A stretch of 64,000 nt of DNA from Lutjanus erythropterus (lineage: Eukaryota; Chordata; Actinopteri; Lutjaniformes; Lutjanidae): NCBI GenBank assembly GCA_020091685.1, contig CM034595.1:6005971-6069970 (forward strand). Reading direction: 5' to 3'. Positions 49,060-58,900 of the stretch are shown one piece after another (the stretch's first letter is position 1; every line of letters starts with the position of its first letter). Below the pieces are notes generated by a model that made no database searches, was not told the DNA's origin, and worked only from the letters and a program-made list of their open reading frames with translations. The translations under genes and the position numbers were made by a program.

Positions 49060-49312
49060 CCAGCTTGTCTCATTCATTAGAATGAGTGGTTTATCGACAG
49101 AAGCAGGTCCTCTTCCATGGAGGCCACCATGTTGAACTTCCATGTATCTACAGTAGCCCAGAATAGACAAGCCAAACAATGGTTCTAGATACGGCCTTTC
49201 ATGAGTTTCGTCACTCCTGTAGGTTCTTGTACACATGTGGAAGGGGAGGGTGAGGCGAGGTGCAAGCTCACCACTAGAGGCCACTAAATCCTAAATACTT
49301 GTCCTAACCCTC
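49060..49312 (-). repeat. MITE-like interspersed repeat, copy 2
   Basis: Shares CATGGAGGCCACCATGTTG, CTACAGTAGCCCAGAATAG and CACCACTAGAGGCCACTAAA with copy 1 at 14252-14579, in the same order and orientation. Confidence 0.65.
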
Positions 49313-52055
49313 TAAATGCCACAGCACCCCTCATTTTAAAATCATTCCCAGTGTATTAAAACATGGAAAAAGTCCTGAGTTTTGTGTTGTACTTTAAATT
49401 GTCATCTATAACCAGAACCACAAATGAAATCTGTTTTTTTTTTTTTAAACAGCAGGACCTTCCCGGCTCTCTCTACCAGAAATGGATGCCGTGAGTTGAA
49501 CGTAGATTCTGCTGGGTGGAGATTTTTCTCATAGAAATTGCCATAAACACAACCTACAACACCATCATGGAGTTAATTTGTTAAAAATCACATCATATGA
49601 TCACCATCAGAACACAGAGGGACCACCCTGACTTTCACTGCCCGAGGTAGAGGCTGTTGTCCATGAGAAAGTGTGGATGGAATGACTGACAGAGTCCTGA
49701 CTTTCCACTAATAAATGAGGCAATTTTTATCATATAAGTTGCCAAAAACACCAACTACTGCCACATTCCTGTTGTCTGTTCCTATAACAAGGATTCTCAG
49801 TGAACTGCAGCAACATTCTTGTATTCTCCTGGAGTCTAAAAGGTTACAAAAAGCTGTGGGGTAAAGTTTTCAAAGTGATTGGAGATCAAATTCCAGATTC
49901 CAGAACCACAGTAATATCTAAATTGTGCATTGGCAAGGATGCAGAGTCATGACTGGTCCAATTTGACTTACATTAATTGTCCTTTATTTTGCCAATTCTG
50001 TTTTTGGTAGTTTAAAGTTACTTCAGTTTGTTGTGAATCATTAGTCTGATAAAGTTGCCCCTTCAAAAGTACAGTTTGTGCAACATTAATGTCTAAGAAA
50101 AGTGCATGACAGTCAAGTATCACGTGAAACTTGACCACTTCAGATATTCTGGTGTAAACAGTAGGCTACAACAGCTAATGGTGGACTTGACAATGGCCCA
50201 TTTCTGTTTTTAGCTCCAAGACTGTCTGGCTGTGGTAACTGATAGTGTCTAGCCACTTGAGCATCGACCGCCAACTGCTGAGCCTCAACATGGGCCAGTC
50301 ACCATGGGAGCATCGATTGAACCTGCTGTTTCATGAATAGAATGCTTTGTTCCACAGGATTTCCATTTTCCTCCCCCCCAGAGGAAAATAGGTGACGGTC
50401 GATACTTTATGCAAGCAGACACATCTCGTATTGAACATCAGAGAGAAAAAAAGAACTGTTTGTCAAGAGAGCTTTTCCAGCCATGAGTAATGAGGCTAAA
50501 ATTAGTCAGATGGTCCTTTAGAGTCATATGGCAGCTTTGGTAAACCTGCAGGAATGTTGGGGACATTTAATGTAAAATGGAATCCAATAAAATAAACTTC
50601 GATCACCATATGCCAGGGGTTACATCTCCTTAGTGTTCTAATCATATATCTAAAAATCCAACCAGGTCATCAGGGAAAAAGTTACAGTGCAGCAAGAGAG
50701 GACTGGCACACAGAGAACAAAAAAAATCAAAGTTAAGTTAAGTTTGATTTTAAGTATTGATTGTGAGTATTGTATATGACTTAAAGTCATGACAGTGTTG
50801 TCGGCTGCAAATGTCCATATTGGACTTACCTCAGTGCAAAGTGAAGCTTGCTCAGCATGATGAGTCACCACATTTAAGGGTCACTCTACAGGTCAGTGAT
50901 TGAATGCACATGAAGCCAATCGTCAGCAGCTCAAGTCAAGTCATGACAAACAAAAAGTCTGTTGCAAATTAGGCCATTTCATTAAAATAAAGACTTAAGA
51001 CTCATGTTACCATGCTAGACTGACTTACTGTAAGCTAAAAAAAAATTAGACACCTTAGTCCCAGGCTGACTCAGGCTTAAGGCCCGTATAACCATGGTAA
51101 CAATCAGTGCCACCGACTGATCAGTAGTTCCCAGCAACAAAAAAGAGAAAAACATGGCTCATAATTTGTGCTTTGCTAATATTGTTATGAAAAGAGCAAT
51201 GCTTTCTCTGCCTTACCTACCTTATTTTACCTTATTTTAATTTTTTTGAATGTCTTTGATGCTCCTCTCAACCGTGAGATTAACAGTTTACTGTCGCTGC
51301 AGTTTTTTTTTTTTTTTCCACATCAGAGTTTTTGGTATTGTTACACTTTTAAAATGTCCTTGTAACTGTTGAATTCCTTCAGAAGACACATTTTCTGCTG
51401 GGGTAAACAGAGCTTAGTGGTTAGATGTGGTCACTTGGCTGACTGTTTTTTTTTTTATTTTGATAAAGGTCTTAATTTACGCAGAATTCAAGAACTAAAC
51501 TGCTTTGTGCAACAGATGATTTTAGTCGTCTACTTTTGTTGATGCCTGGGAAGGTCCATGTCTCTGTACCCATGATATCTTAATTAGCCACGCAGTTTTT
51601 GTTCAGCATGGTCGTTCGTATTTTGCAGTATGTGTGATGTGTAGACCAGACCAGGTTCTCTTAATAATGTGAAGCAGCAGGTTCTGTTCTCCATACAGTC
51701 TGATGCAACTCACACTCGCTGACATGAATAAAAACAGATGAATTCATTGGTGTCATTTTATGAGATTCTTAAATTGAAAAGATGCGGAAATCTTACTTTT
51801 AAAAGAAGAAAAAACAATCTTCCTCTGCTGGGATATTATGCAAACTGATATTGCAGCTTGTCATTGGTTAAATATGGATAAACATTAGCTGGTTCATCTT
51901 ATTAAGACAGAGTAAGATATATCTTCTTAAAATGAGATTAGATTTCTGATGCAAAACTTGCTCGACAAGATTATTTTTCTTTTTGGACAAAAATAAAACT
52001 TATTTCCCAAGAAACAAGGCTTTTTTGCTGTCTTGAAATTCCTTTCTTGCAGAGC
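49313..52055. other. No gene recognised
   Basis: No coding region was recognised. T runs lie at 49434-49445 and 51303-51317. The short frames lack known motifs. Confidence 0.4.
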
Positions 52056-52059
52056 AAAT

Positions 52060-52560
52060 CAAGATAATTAGGTGGCTATGAAGTTACATTGTTTGACCAA
52101 ACAATGGAGTTTGAATGATCTGACCTCGCTGCTGCGCCTCCTCTTTGTTCTTTGTCACACTGATGAGAAAATGCTGTCTGACCAGGGCCCAAGATATAAT
52201 GTGATGTCTGATCTTTTTTCAGTCATCTTTTGTGCAAATTCATATTTTAATTTTCCAGCGAAACTATTTGCCCTTAATGGAACACATTTTCATGATTAAT
52301 GGCCGATATTAATGGTGCTAAACTGTCTGTTAATTTTGCAGGTTGGAGCGGAGTTTGAGAGCATTTGAATTTGGGGATTAGTATCAAATCCACTTATCAA
52401 ATTCAAATCCTTTCGATGTAAATCCAATCAGGTTTAGCTTTCAGCATGCAGGTCACTTCCGTAAGAAAATTCAAATGAGAGATTCAGAGCCATCAAATTT
52501 ACATGATGCAATTAGCTGGATAATTTCTCCAGAAAGGAGATCTACCAGGTGAAATGTGGG
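52060..52560. promoter_or_regulatory. Candidate conserved noncoding block
   Basis: About 500 bases of non-repetitive sequence with repeated homeodomain-like cores: ATTAATGG occurs twice, at 52295-52302 and 52308-52315, and AATTAGCTGG, GATAATTAGG and TTAATTTTCC occur nearby. No splice-flanked coding frame is present. The texture resembles vertebrate developmental enhancers. This is inference from appearance, and alignment to other fish would decide it. Confidence 0.27.
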
Positions 52561-53194
52561 ACAGCTAAAAATGACAGGTCTGCGACTGAACTTGAATTTA
52601 AAGAAAGAGCGATACAGAAAACAAAGCGTAAGAAAATATAAAGGATTTCGTAGCTGCAGAGATTAGTGAATCCAGGTGTTTGAGGTATAAACCGGGAATA
52701 GAATCAAAATTAGTAAAGGCAATCAAAACACAACCCTAACCTTACAAGACCTCAACGAATAATTCTAGTGAACTGAAGCTGCTGTGCTGTGGCCTGATTA
52801 CCTGTTTTTTGATTGGTTTCTCCTGTCATGAACTACATTTGGCCAATAATTCATACAGTGCACGCAGCGCGACAGCAATTTTATTCTGCAGAGTGTTGCC
52901 GTAAGCTAAAATTTGGTCTGTATTCTGAGAACCTGACGCATTTCACAGTCAAGATGTTAATAAACCGGGAGCAGAATTTAAGATTATTGAAACCTGCAAA
53001 GACGGGACAGCCCACACAGGACTGCTTGATTGTTTCCAACAACATGCACAGATTTTTGTAGTGTTGGCAGCATACTGAACAACTGAGTAAATACAGAGAC
53101 TGGGCGAGCATTGCAGTCGTGTTGCCAGGCAGCCACTGAAATCCTGTGACAGCACACATTCTCATGGGTTGAGGCATCAAAAGAGAAATGTCCA
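52561..53194. other. No recognised feature
   Basis: Overlapping open frames on both strands at 52813-53270 match nothing I know and look like chance. Confidence 0.4.
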
Positions 53195-53426
53195 TATGAT
53201 AAGAACCAATCACAGTTTGTTTTTGTATTTTTTTGTGTTCTTTTTTTTCCATTTTAAAACTGGTCATCATTCACTTCAATTATACTGGATTTGGCTGCAA
53301 CGCTGTCTTCCGCTGAAGCTCCAGGAGTGTTTTGTGAACTGGAGATCTTCACTCATCCTCACATCAGCACAGGGGTGAGGAGATAATGAGTGAAATTTCA
53401 TTTTTTGGGTAAACTATCACTTTAAG
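53195..53426 (-). repeat. Interspersed fish repeat
   Basis: In reverse complement it begins TTAAAGTGATAGTTTACCCA, then ATTTCACTCATTATCTCCTC, CACAAAACACTCCTGGAGCT and CAATTGAAGTGAATGATG-like words. This order is typical of a repeat I recall as frequent in teleosts. The left limit is approximate. Confidence 0.55.
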
Positions 53427-54999
53427 TGTACAATATCAATACTTCAGTCAGGTTAACTTTTTATTCCAGTGTGCAATAATCAGGTGTATTATCATGATTC
53501 TATGTGCAATATGAGTATTTACTCAGTGCAATGGTGGAAATTCAACTGCTAAGTCTCCTTACATTGTATATCGTGTTCCTATTTTTATATCATCATATTT
53601 TTATTATTCCTCTTGCTATATTTTTATATGTTTTAGATTTTTTGGATGATTCTTATATTTCTTATACTTATATTTTTGCTATCCACTTTGCTGCTGTAAC
53701 ACCATGAATTTATCTGTTGAGGGACTAATAAATAAAATCTTATCTTATGTTATCTTCTCCAGTCTTAAAGGTTGCATTCAGATGTTGCAGCAGTTAGCAC
53801 AGGGTTGTGTGACAGGGTTGTGCAGATTATTTGCGCTTTGAACAGAACAAAATAACATTTTATTTTTGCGCTCCCTCTCCTCATTCTGTCTCTACCTTGT
53901 CCATCCAATGCTGCTGTCTCTTTCCCTCTTAAACAAATGGAAACAAACCAAAGGAAGCTTCTTGGTGTCGCTATTTTGCAGCATAAAGTGCAGCCAGACC
54001 CAAACATGGAAACATGACACACTGTAAACCAAGCAAAGATGTAACTGGGAGAAAATTATCTTTTGGGCCATGAACCTGCCTGGATAGTGTGGGGTTGGTA
54101 ACAGAAATATTTCAGAGTTTGTCCGACCAGGAGGTGATATGACATTTGTTGTAGTTATCAAAGAGACACTAGCAATAACACACAACATAAAATAAGCACA
54201 GAAAGAATGTCAGATCGGTCAGAGCACCGTGTTTAACTTTACATGATACAGCTGAAAATGACCACACAAATAAACAAGTTTGCACTTTGACATATCTCCA
54301 CAATTCAAACCAACTGACAGTTTTCTACCCAGAACTGATTGTTATTCAGCATTACGTGCTTTGGTCTATAACCACTCTCTCAGTCATGATAAATGACTGT
54401 GAGATGACTTTATTTTCTAGCACACAAATCTCCACTATCCTGATTCTAGTAAACGTCAAACACTTTTAAAATGACATCTCTTTTAAAATGACTCCTTCAA
54501 TGCAAGAGAAGAAGTCCAAGTCTGAGTCAGTTCATTGTTTTGGTTGAACATAAAGCAATACTGAATATTGTTTGAATATTGATTTCAGCAAACATGAGGA
54601 TCTCCTGGTTTTCTCCATGTTATATCATAGTCGATTTTTCACTTTTAGAAAACATGTTTTATTGATTAAACAATTAATTGAATTTTCAGAGAAATAAATA
54701 AACATATGAATTATTGTAGTTATTGTAAAATAATTATAGTTGCAGCCCAACACCACACAGTGCATGATCTTTTCTCCTATCTCCTCCTCTCCTTGAACAG
54801 TGTGTGTGTTTATTTTTGAGAATGCATTCATTAAAATAAATAATTGAATAAGTAAAATTAAGGGGACACTGGAAAAATGTCACCAGCTTATGTGGTGATA
54901 ATACTTAAATAAAATTACATTAAAACAATATGGCTCTGATGGGGTCAGATGTCTGGGACGGGGGGTTTGCAGTGTTGTATTGTGGGTGACGGATCTTAC
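53427..54999. other. Intergenic or 3' UTR DNA
   Basis: No coding region was recognised. Bases about 54655-54755 end in ATAGTTGCAGCCCAACAC and resemble a decayed GGGCTGCAAC-ended repeat in reverse. AATAAA on the minus strand occurs at 54814-54809 and 54663-54658, and could serve the exon at 55.0 kb if its UTR is not spliced. Neither has a strong downstream element. Confidence 0.35.
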
Positions 55000-55109
55000 C
55001 ACAGCAGCCAGTCTCATTTCCTCGCTGACACGGCAATGATGATGATGAGGATGGTGAGGATGACGGCTCCGGCCACCAGGAGGTAGCACTTCCTCTTCCT
55101 CAGCTGCCT
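55000..55109 (-). CDS. Last coding exon: SNARE-type tail anchor, likely t-SNARE domain protein 1
   Basis: On the minus strand, a pyrimidine-rich acceptor (CATCCTTTCCTCCCCACAG, 55128-55110) is followed by 31 codons and TGA (55016-55014). The peptide starts with basic RQLRKRK, then CYLLVAG, runs through a hydrophobic span rich in V, I and L, and ends IIIIAVSARK. A basic stretch and a single membrane span at the extreme C-terminus is the tail anchor of syntaxin-like SNAREs. Such anchors insert after translation and face the cytosol on endomembranes. From memory, TSNARE1 proteins end in a similar I-rich span plus S-x-R-K, so that is the best guess. A syntaxin is the alternative. A donor-like GTAAGA follows 14 bases past the stop (exon end 55000), suggesting a spliced 3' UTR. 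The SNARE helix should lie upstream, beyond 55.1 kb, but no exon for it was found in the window. Confidence 0.55.
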
Positions 55110-56150
55110 CTGTGGGGAGGAAAGGATGCAGTAGGTGGGTGGAGTTCAAGCACTGCCAGACACTATAAGTCATCAAACAGGAAAATAATGACGGCGCTCT
55201 GAGTCTTTGCATAACTGCTTTGCCATTAAATACTCATTTGTCTGTTTCCACTCCCTGCTGGTGGTTAACATACGACAGCAGTGATTTAACCGGTGAGTCG
55301 TTGCTTCATGAGAGCTGAATTATTGAGCCCTAAACCCCCGTTTTTGCATATATGAAAGCTTTTGCTTTAGTGCAGCAGCACTGTAAATGTCAAGTTCCAG
55401 TTTAACCACACAGCCACAACAGCTCGGCTGTCATATATTGTGGTTTTTGAGTTAATTCAATGCAATCCCACGCCTCCACTCACAATTTGCAAGAACAAAG
55501 AAAAAGGAATTCATCTTGAAAGTGAACAGAAAAAGAACAAGAGAAGTGGAATTTCAACCAAGAACAATGCAGCTGTAAAAGAACTGGAGGACTCAAGGTC
55601 ACGTTAACAAATTCAGATGAAATGCTGAATGAGTTAATGAGTTTACCATCAAATAAGATCCAGTGGTTCTGAACACGTCCCTCACAGTCCTGTGCAGTCC
55701 TCACTGCTGAATATCACACTGTCTGTGTGACGGTGCCCTTACATGACTGAGAGCATGGAAGCAGCAACAGATAATGGGATGTAAATCAACCAAGTAAAAT
55801 ATTTTTCTTCTCCTGATCTTATTTATTCAGCCCATGCAGGGCTATCAATTAATTAGCTCCTTCTGTACTTGTGTCGTCGCTTAACGAAGAAAAAAAAAAA
55901 CTGAGATAAAACGGTGAGGCTCATTAATCGACCATCTTTTTCAAAGAGCATCTTTAGTTAAGTGATTTTCAAAAACACACCACAGATGTGAGAATGTGCA
56001 CAAGATGGGTTTTAAGTTTTTAAATGTGTTCAGTGAATGTGACTGAGAACTGTTCACTACATAATCCATGAGCGTCTCCCTTGACTGCTTTTCTCTTTCT
56101 GAGAAACAACTGTAACATATTTACTTTACACCATGTACACTGCACATTTT
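55110..56150. other. Probable intron of the minus-strand gene
   Basis: If the exon at 55000-55109 is real, this and the DNA to its right is intronic. No further exon was recognised. AT-rich, with an A run at 55890-55901. Confidence 0.35.
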
Positions 56151-56154
56151 ATTT

Positions 56155-56383
56155 TAAGGAAAAAAAGGCAAAATCCTCTGATTCCAGCTTCTCAAAGATG
56201 AAAATATTTTCTGGTTTCTTTACTCCTCTATGACAGGGAACTGAATATTTTTGGGTTGTGAACGAAGCAAGACATTTACAGACGTCACCTCTGCCATTTT
56301 TACACCAAACAATTAATCAATTAATTGAGGAAATAATCAACAGATTAACTGATGATGAGAGTAATTGTTAGTTGCAGCCCTAC
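56155..56383 (-). repeat. GGGCTGCAAC-ended fish repeat
   Basis: The right edge is GTTAGTTGCAGCCCTACA. Moving left come GAAATAATCAACAGATTAA, CCAAACAATTAATCAATTAA, TATTTTTGGGTTGTGAACG and CAGCTTCTCAAAGATGAAAA. This order matches a repeat I recall as very common in teleosts, and it is relatively complete here. The repeat at 15.5 kb probably belongs to the same family. Confidence 0.7.
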
Positions 56384-56459
56384 ATTTCACACTGAACTTT
56401 ATACATATTTTTTGCTTTTCTTATAATTTACAGTTGAATGAGTTTTACTTACTTTTTTT

Positions 56460-57850
56460 AGTTGTAAATTGCACATTTGTTTTCATGAGTTGATTATTTT
56501 ACATCTTGCAGCGCAGCCTGAAAGCAGTTTCCTCAGGGAGACAACTAACATTGTGAGAATCTGGTATATGTTTGACCAAATTTTGAATTAACATGCACAC
56601 AAATGCACATGCACATTTTTAAAGTTGAATTTACAAGTGGGGCACGTACATGTTTTGTAATTGTTCTGGTCTTTAGTCACAACCTTTTTAAATTAGTGCC
56701 ATATGGCTCCAAAAAAGTTTCCTCACAGGAACAAGAAAATGTGTTCAAATAACACTTTCACGTTGCATGTTCTACATTTGCATTTGACAAGATTAATACA
56801 GTACAAGCACATTTGTTTTCTTCTGTTTTTACTTCACAAGATGTACATTCTAGTTTTTTTTTAATCTACACTACTCTAAATATGTATTTCTGCAGACATT
56901 TGTCAGAATCAAAACTTGTAAGTTGTATACTGTCCCTGTTTTGCACAAGTTGTACTAAGATTGAGTCAAATTTCTATCTAAATTTTTACATTGCAGGAGG
57001 CACAATATGTGTTAAATGCAAAATAACTTAAAAAAAAAAACTACTATTTTAAATTAAATATTATCGTGCTGCAGAAATGTCCCAACCTACACATCATATT
57101 TTCACACACTTAAGAAAATACAAAAATCACAACTTAATGATGTGTTTTAAATGAAGATGAGAATAATGATGTAAAAATTAGCATTCCTTATAATATTGCA
57201 AATCATATCGCGACTGTAATCTCACTCAAAATAATTGCAATTAGATATTTTTTCATAACCACTCAGCCCTTATTTGTACATATATTTGCATATATATTTT
57301 TATTTTCTAAGTAGTTGTTCACTTTTTTTTTAATTCAACATGTTTATATTGTATTTTCACATAATCTTGCTTTGCAAGTTGTTCATACTTCTTTTTGAAT
57401 TTATTGTATGTGATGCAAATGTTTTTTTAGGTACTAGTTGTGCATTATATGTTTATATATACACTGTATTTTCTTTTTATTTAGTAAATTTTACACTAAG
57501 TGTTGTCTTTTTAATGAAATTATGCACTTTAAAAAATAGAGACAAGAATGCAGTTAAAAGCAGTTTCCTCCACGGCACCACTGACCATGTGAAAACAACA
57601 CAGAACAACTTGATAAGTTGTATTGTAAATGGTCTTAAATTTCAAATGTTTACATAGTGTTGCACATATTTATTTATTTAATTAACTAAGCTGCACACTG
57701 TAGATTTTTTTTACATCACAAGCTGTACATAATGCATGTTTTTTTTAATGTACATTATAATGGTATATAAGAATGTTTTGTAATTAGTTTCCATATAGCT
57801 CAGAACAAGTTTACCCACAGGAACAAATCAGAATGTTACTTTATAAGTTG
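56460..57850 (+). repeat. AT-rich zone with recurring CAAGTTGTAC-like words
   Basis: Variants of TTTGCACAAGTTGTAC recur at about 56463, 56833, 56918, 56942, 57370, 57717 and 57843. GTTTTGTAATT followed by CC(C)ACAGGAACAA-type words occurs at both 56652-56735 and 57774-57826, and AAAGCAGTTTCCTC occurs at 56521 and 57557. This looks like an old, diverged direct duplication of about 1.05 kb. No coding content was recognised. Confidence 0.4.
56985..57271 (+). repeat. GGGCTG-ended AT-rich repeat, copy D
   Basis: Contains GGAGGCACAATATGTGTTAA, CTATTTTAAATTAAATATT, CGTGCTGCAGAAATG, ACACATCATATTTTCACACA, GCATTCCTTATAATATTGC and the end CACTCAGCCCT. It sits inside the recurring-word zone and shares its words with copies A, B and C. 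Confidence 0.65.
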
Positions 57851-57851
57851 T

Positions 57852-58486
57852 AAATGGACATGGACACTGTTTATTGTCAACATTCTAATTTAAATACACT
57901 TATTCTTGATAAAATAATTGCTCATTTCTTTCTGGGCTATTTCTAATTTTGTTTAGAACTCATGTCCCCTTTTTCACATTTCCATATTTCCATGTGCTGC
58001 TGTGTTAATGAAATGTGTCAGCAAGACGTCAGTGAAGAGGAACAATCAGCCTGTACAGAGGGATGACGAATACATCAAAACTGCTTGATCACACAACACA
58101 AAACTCCTAAACATGTAGACGCACAATTTTATATCCACTTGCACTCAGCCGGTTATTTTCATTTTAAGTGCTTACAGCTCTTGAATGTTTTTCAACACTT
58201 TTTTCTGTTTCATTTCTAATATTGCCTGTGGTGTAATTTAGATTTCAAATGCTTCAAACATTTCCTCCGCACAGCACATGAGCTTCATTCATCCATGTCA
58301 ATTATTTGCCATGTCTGGAAAAAAAAGAGAAAAAAGAAAGAAGTGTGGACTGTGTTAAGCAAAAATATTAAAGCAAATAGAGTGAAGAGCCAGGGTTAGG
58401 GAATATTTATATTTCCTAGCCTCCTCGGGCGGTGACGATGTGTTGAAGCACAGAATCTATGTTGTTTTGAAATGCTTTTTCTCCCG
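57852..58486. other. No recognised feature
   Basis: Nothing recognised. Confidence 0.35.
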
Positions 58487-58510
58487 TTTTTTTTTTTTTT
58501 TTTTTTTTTT
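58487..58510. repeat. T24 homopolymer
   Basis: Twenty-four consecutive T between CCCG and CCCAG. Confidence 0.95.
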
Positions 58511-58539
58511 CCCAGCCTGTTTTCTGCTACAAAGGCAGC

Positions 58540-58900
58540 AAGAGCAGCGGCGTTAGACCAGAGCCGAGGCTGGAGTCTTTAAATCCTGACGCGCTTCAAA
58601 GCAGGGAGAGAGCAATTCATCTTCTTATCTGAGACTCAAAACAGGCTTTCTGTGAGGAAGAGAGAGGGAGAGACGAGGGGAGAGAGAGGGAGAGAGGGAA
58701 GAGGGAGGGGGGGAAAAAATGCTGTCGAGTAATTTTCCGTTTAAACGTTCCACTCCACAACAATTTGCATAAGCAGCCCTGCGTCTGTGATAAGAAGATT
58801 GGTAATTTTCAAAGGCTCTGTGGGGATTGAGAATTAAAAGCCTTTCTCCGCTATCTCCCCTCTTGCAGCTGGCCACCACAGATTCCCCAGCTTCTCTCAC
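58540..58900. promoter_or_regulatory. Candidate conserved noncoding block with a purine tract
   Basis: On the right, bases about 58725-58900 are non-repetitive, with an octamer-type ATTTGCATAAG (58764-58774) and TGATAAGAAGATTGGTAATT. In the middle, 58675-58719 is 45 bases of uninterrupted purine on the plus strand, which could form a triplex-type structure. The block has several CpG and looks regulatory, but no promoter motif or transcript evidence is visible. Confidence 0.25.

Noticed and set aside
14267-49284. Similar minus-strand peptides with ILGYCR at 14.3 and 49.1 kb
   Set aside because: Both lie in copies of the same MITE-like repeat, so the similarity is that of the repeat and not of a gene family.
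52813-53270. Overlapping frames of 82 and 129 codons on opposite strands
   Set aside because: No motif was recognised, and the minus frame begins inside an interspersed repeat.
54880-55212. 110-codon minus frame over the tail-anchor exon, with Glu- and His-rich stretches
   Set aside because: It is the wrong frame of the exon: it reads through the splice acceptor, and its His-rich run comes from the ATCATCATC codons of the membrane span.
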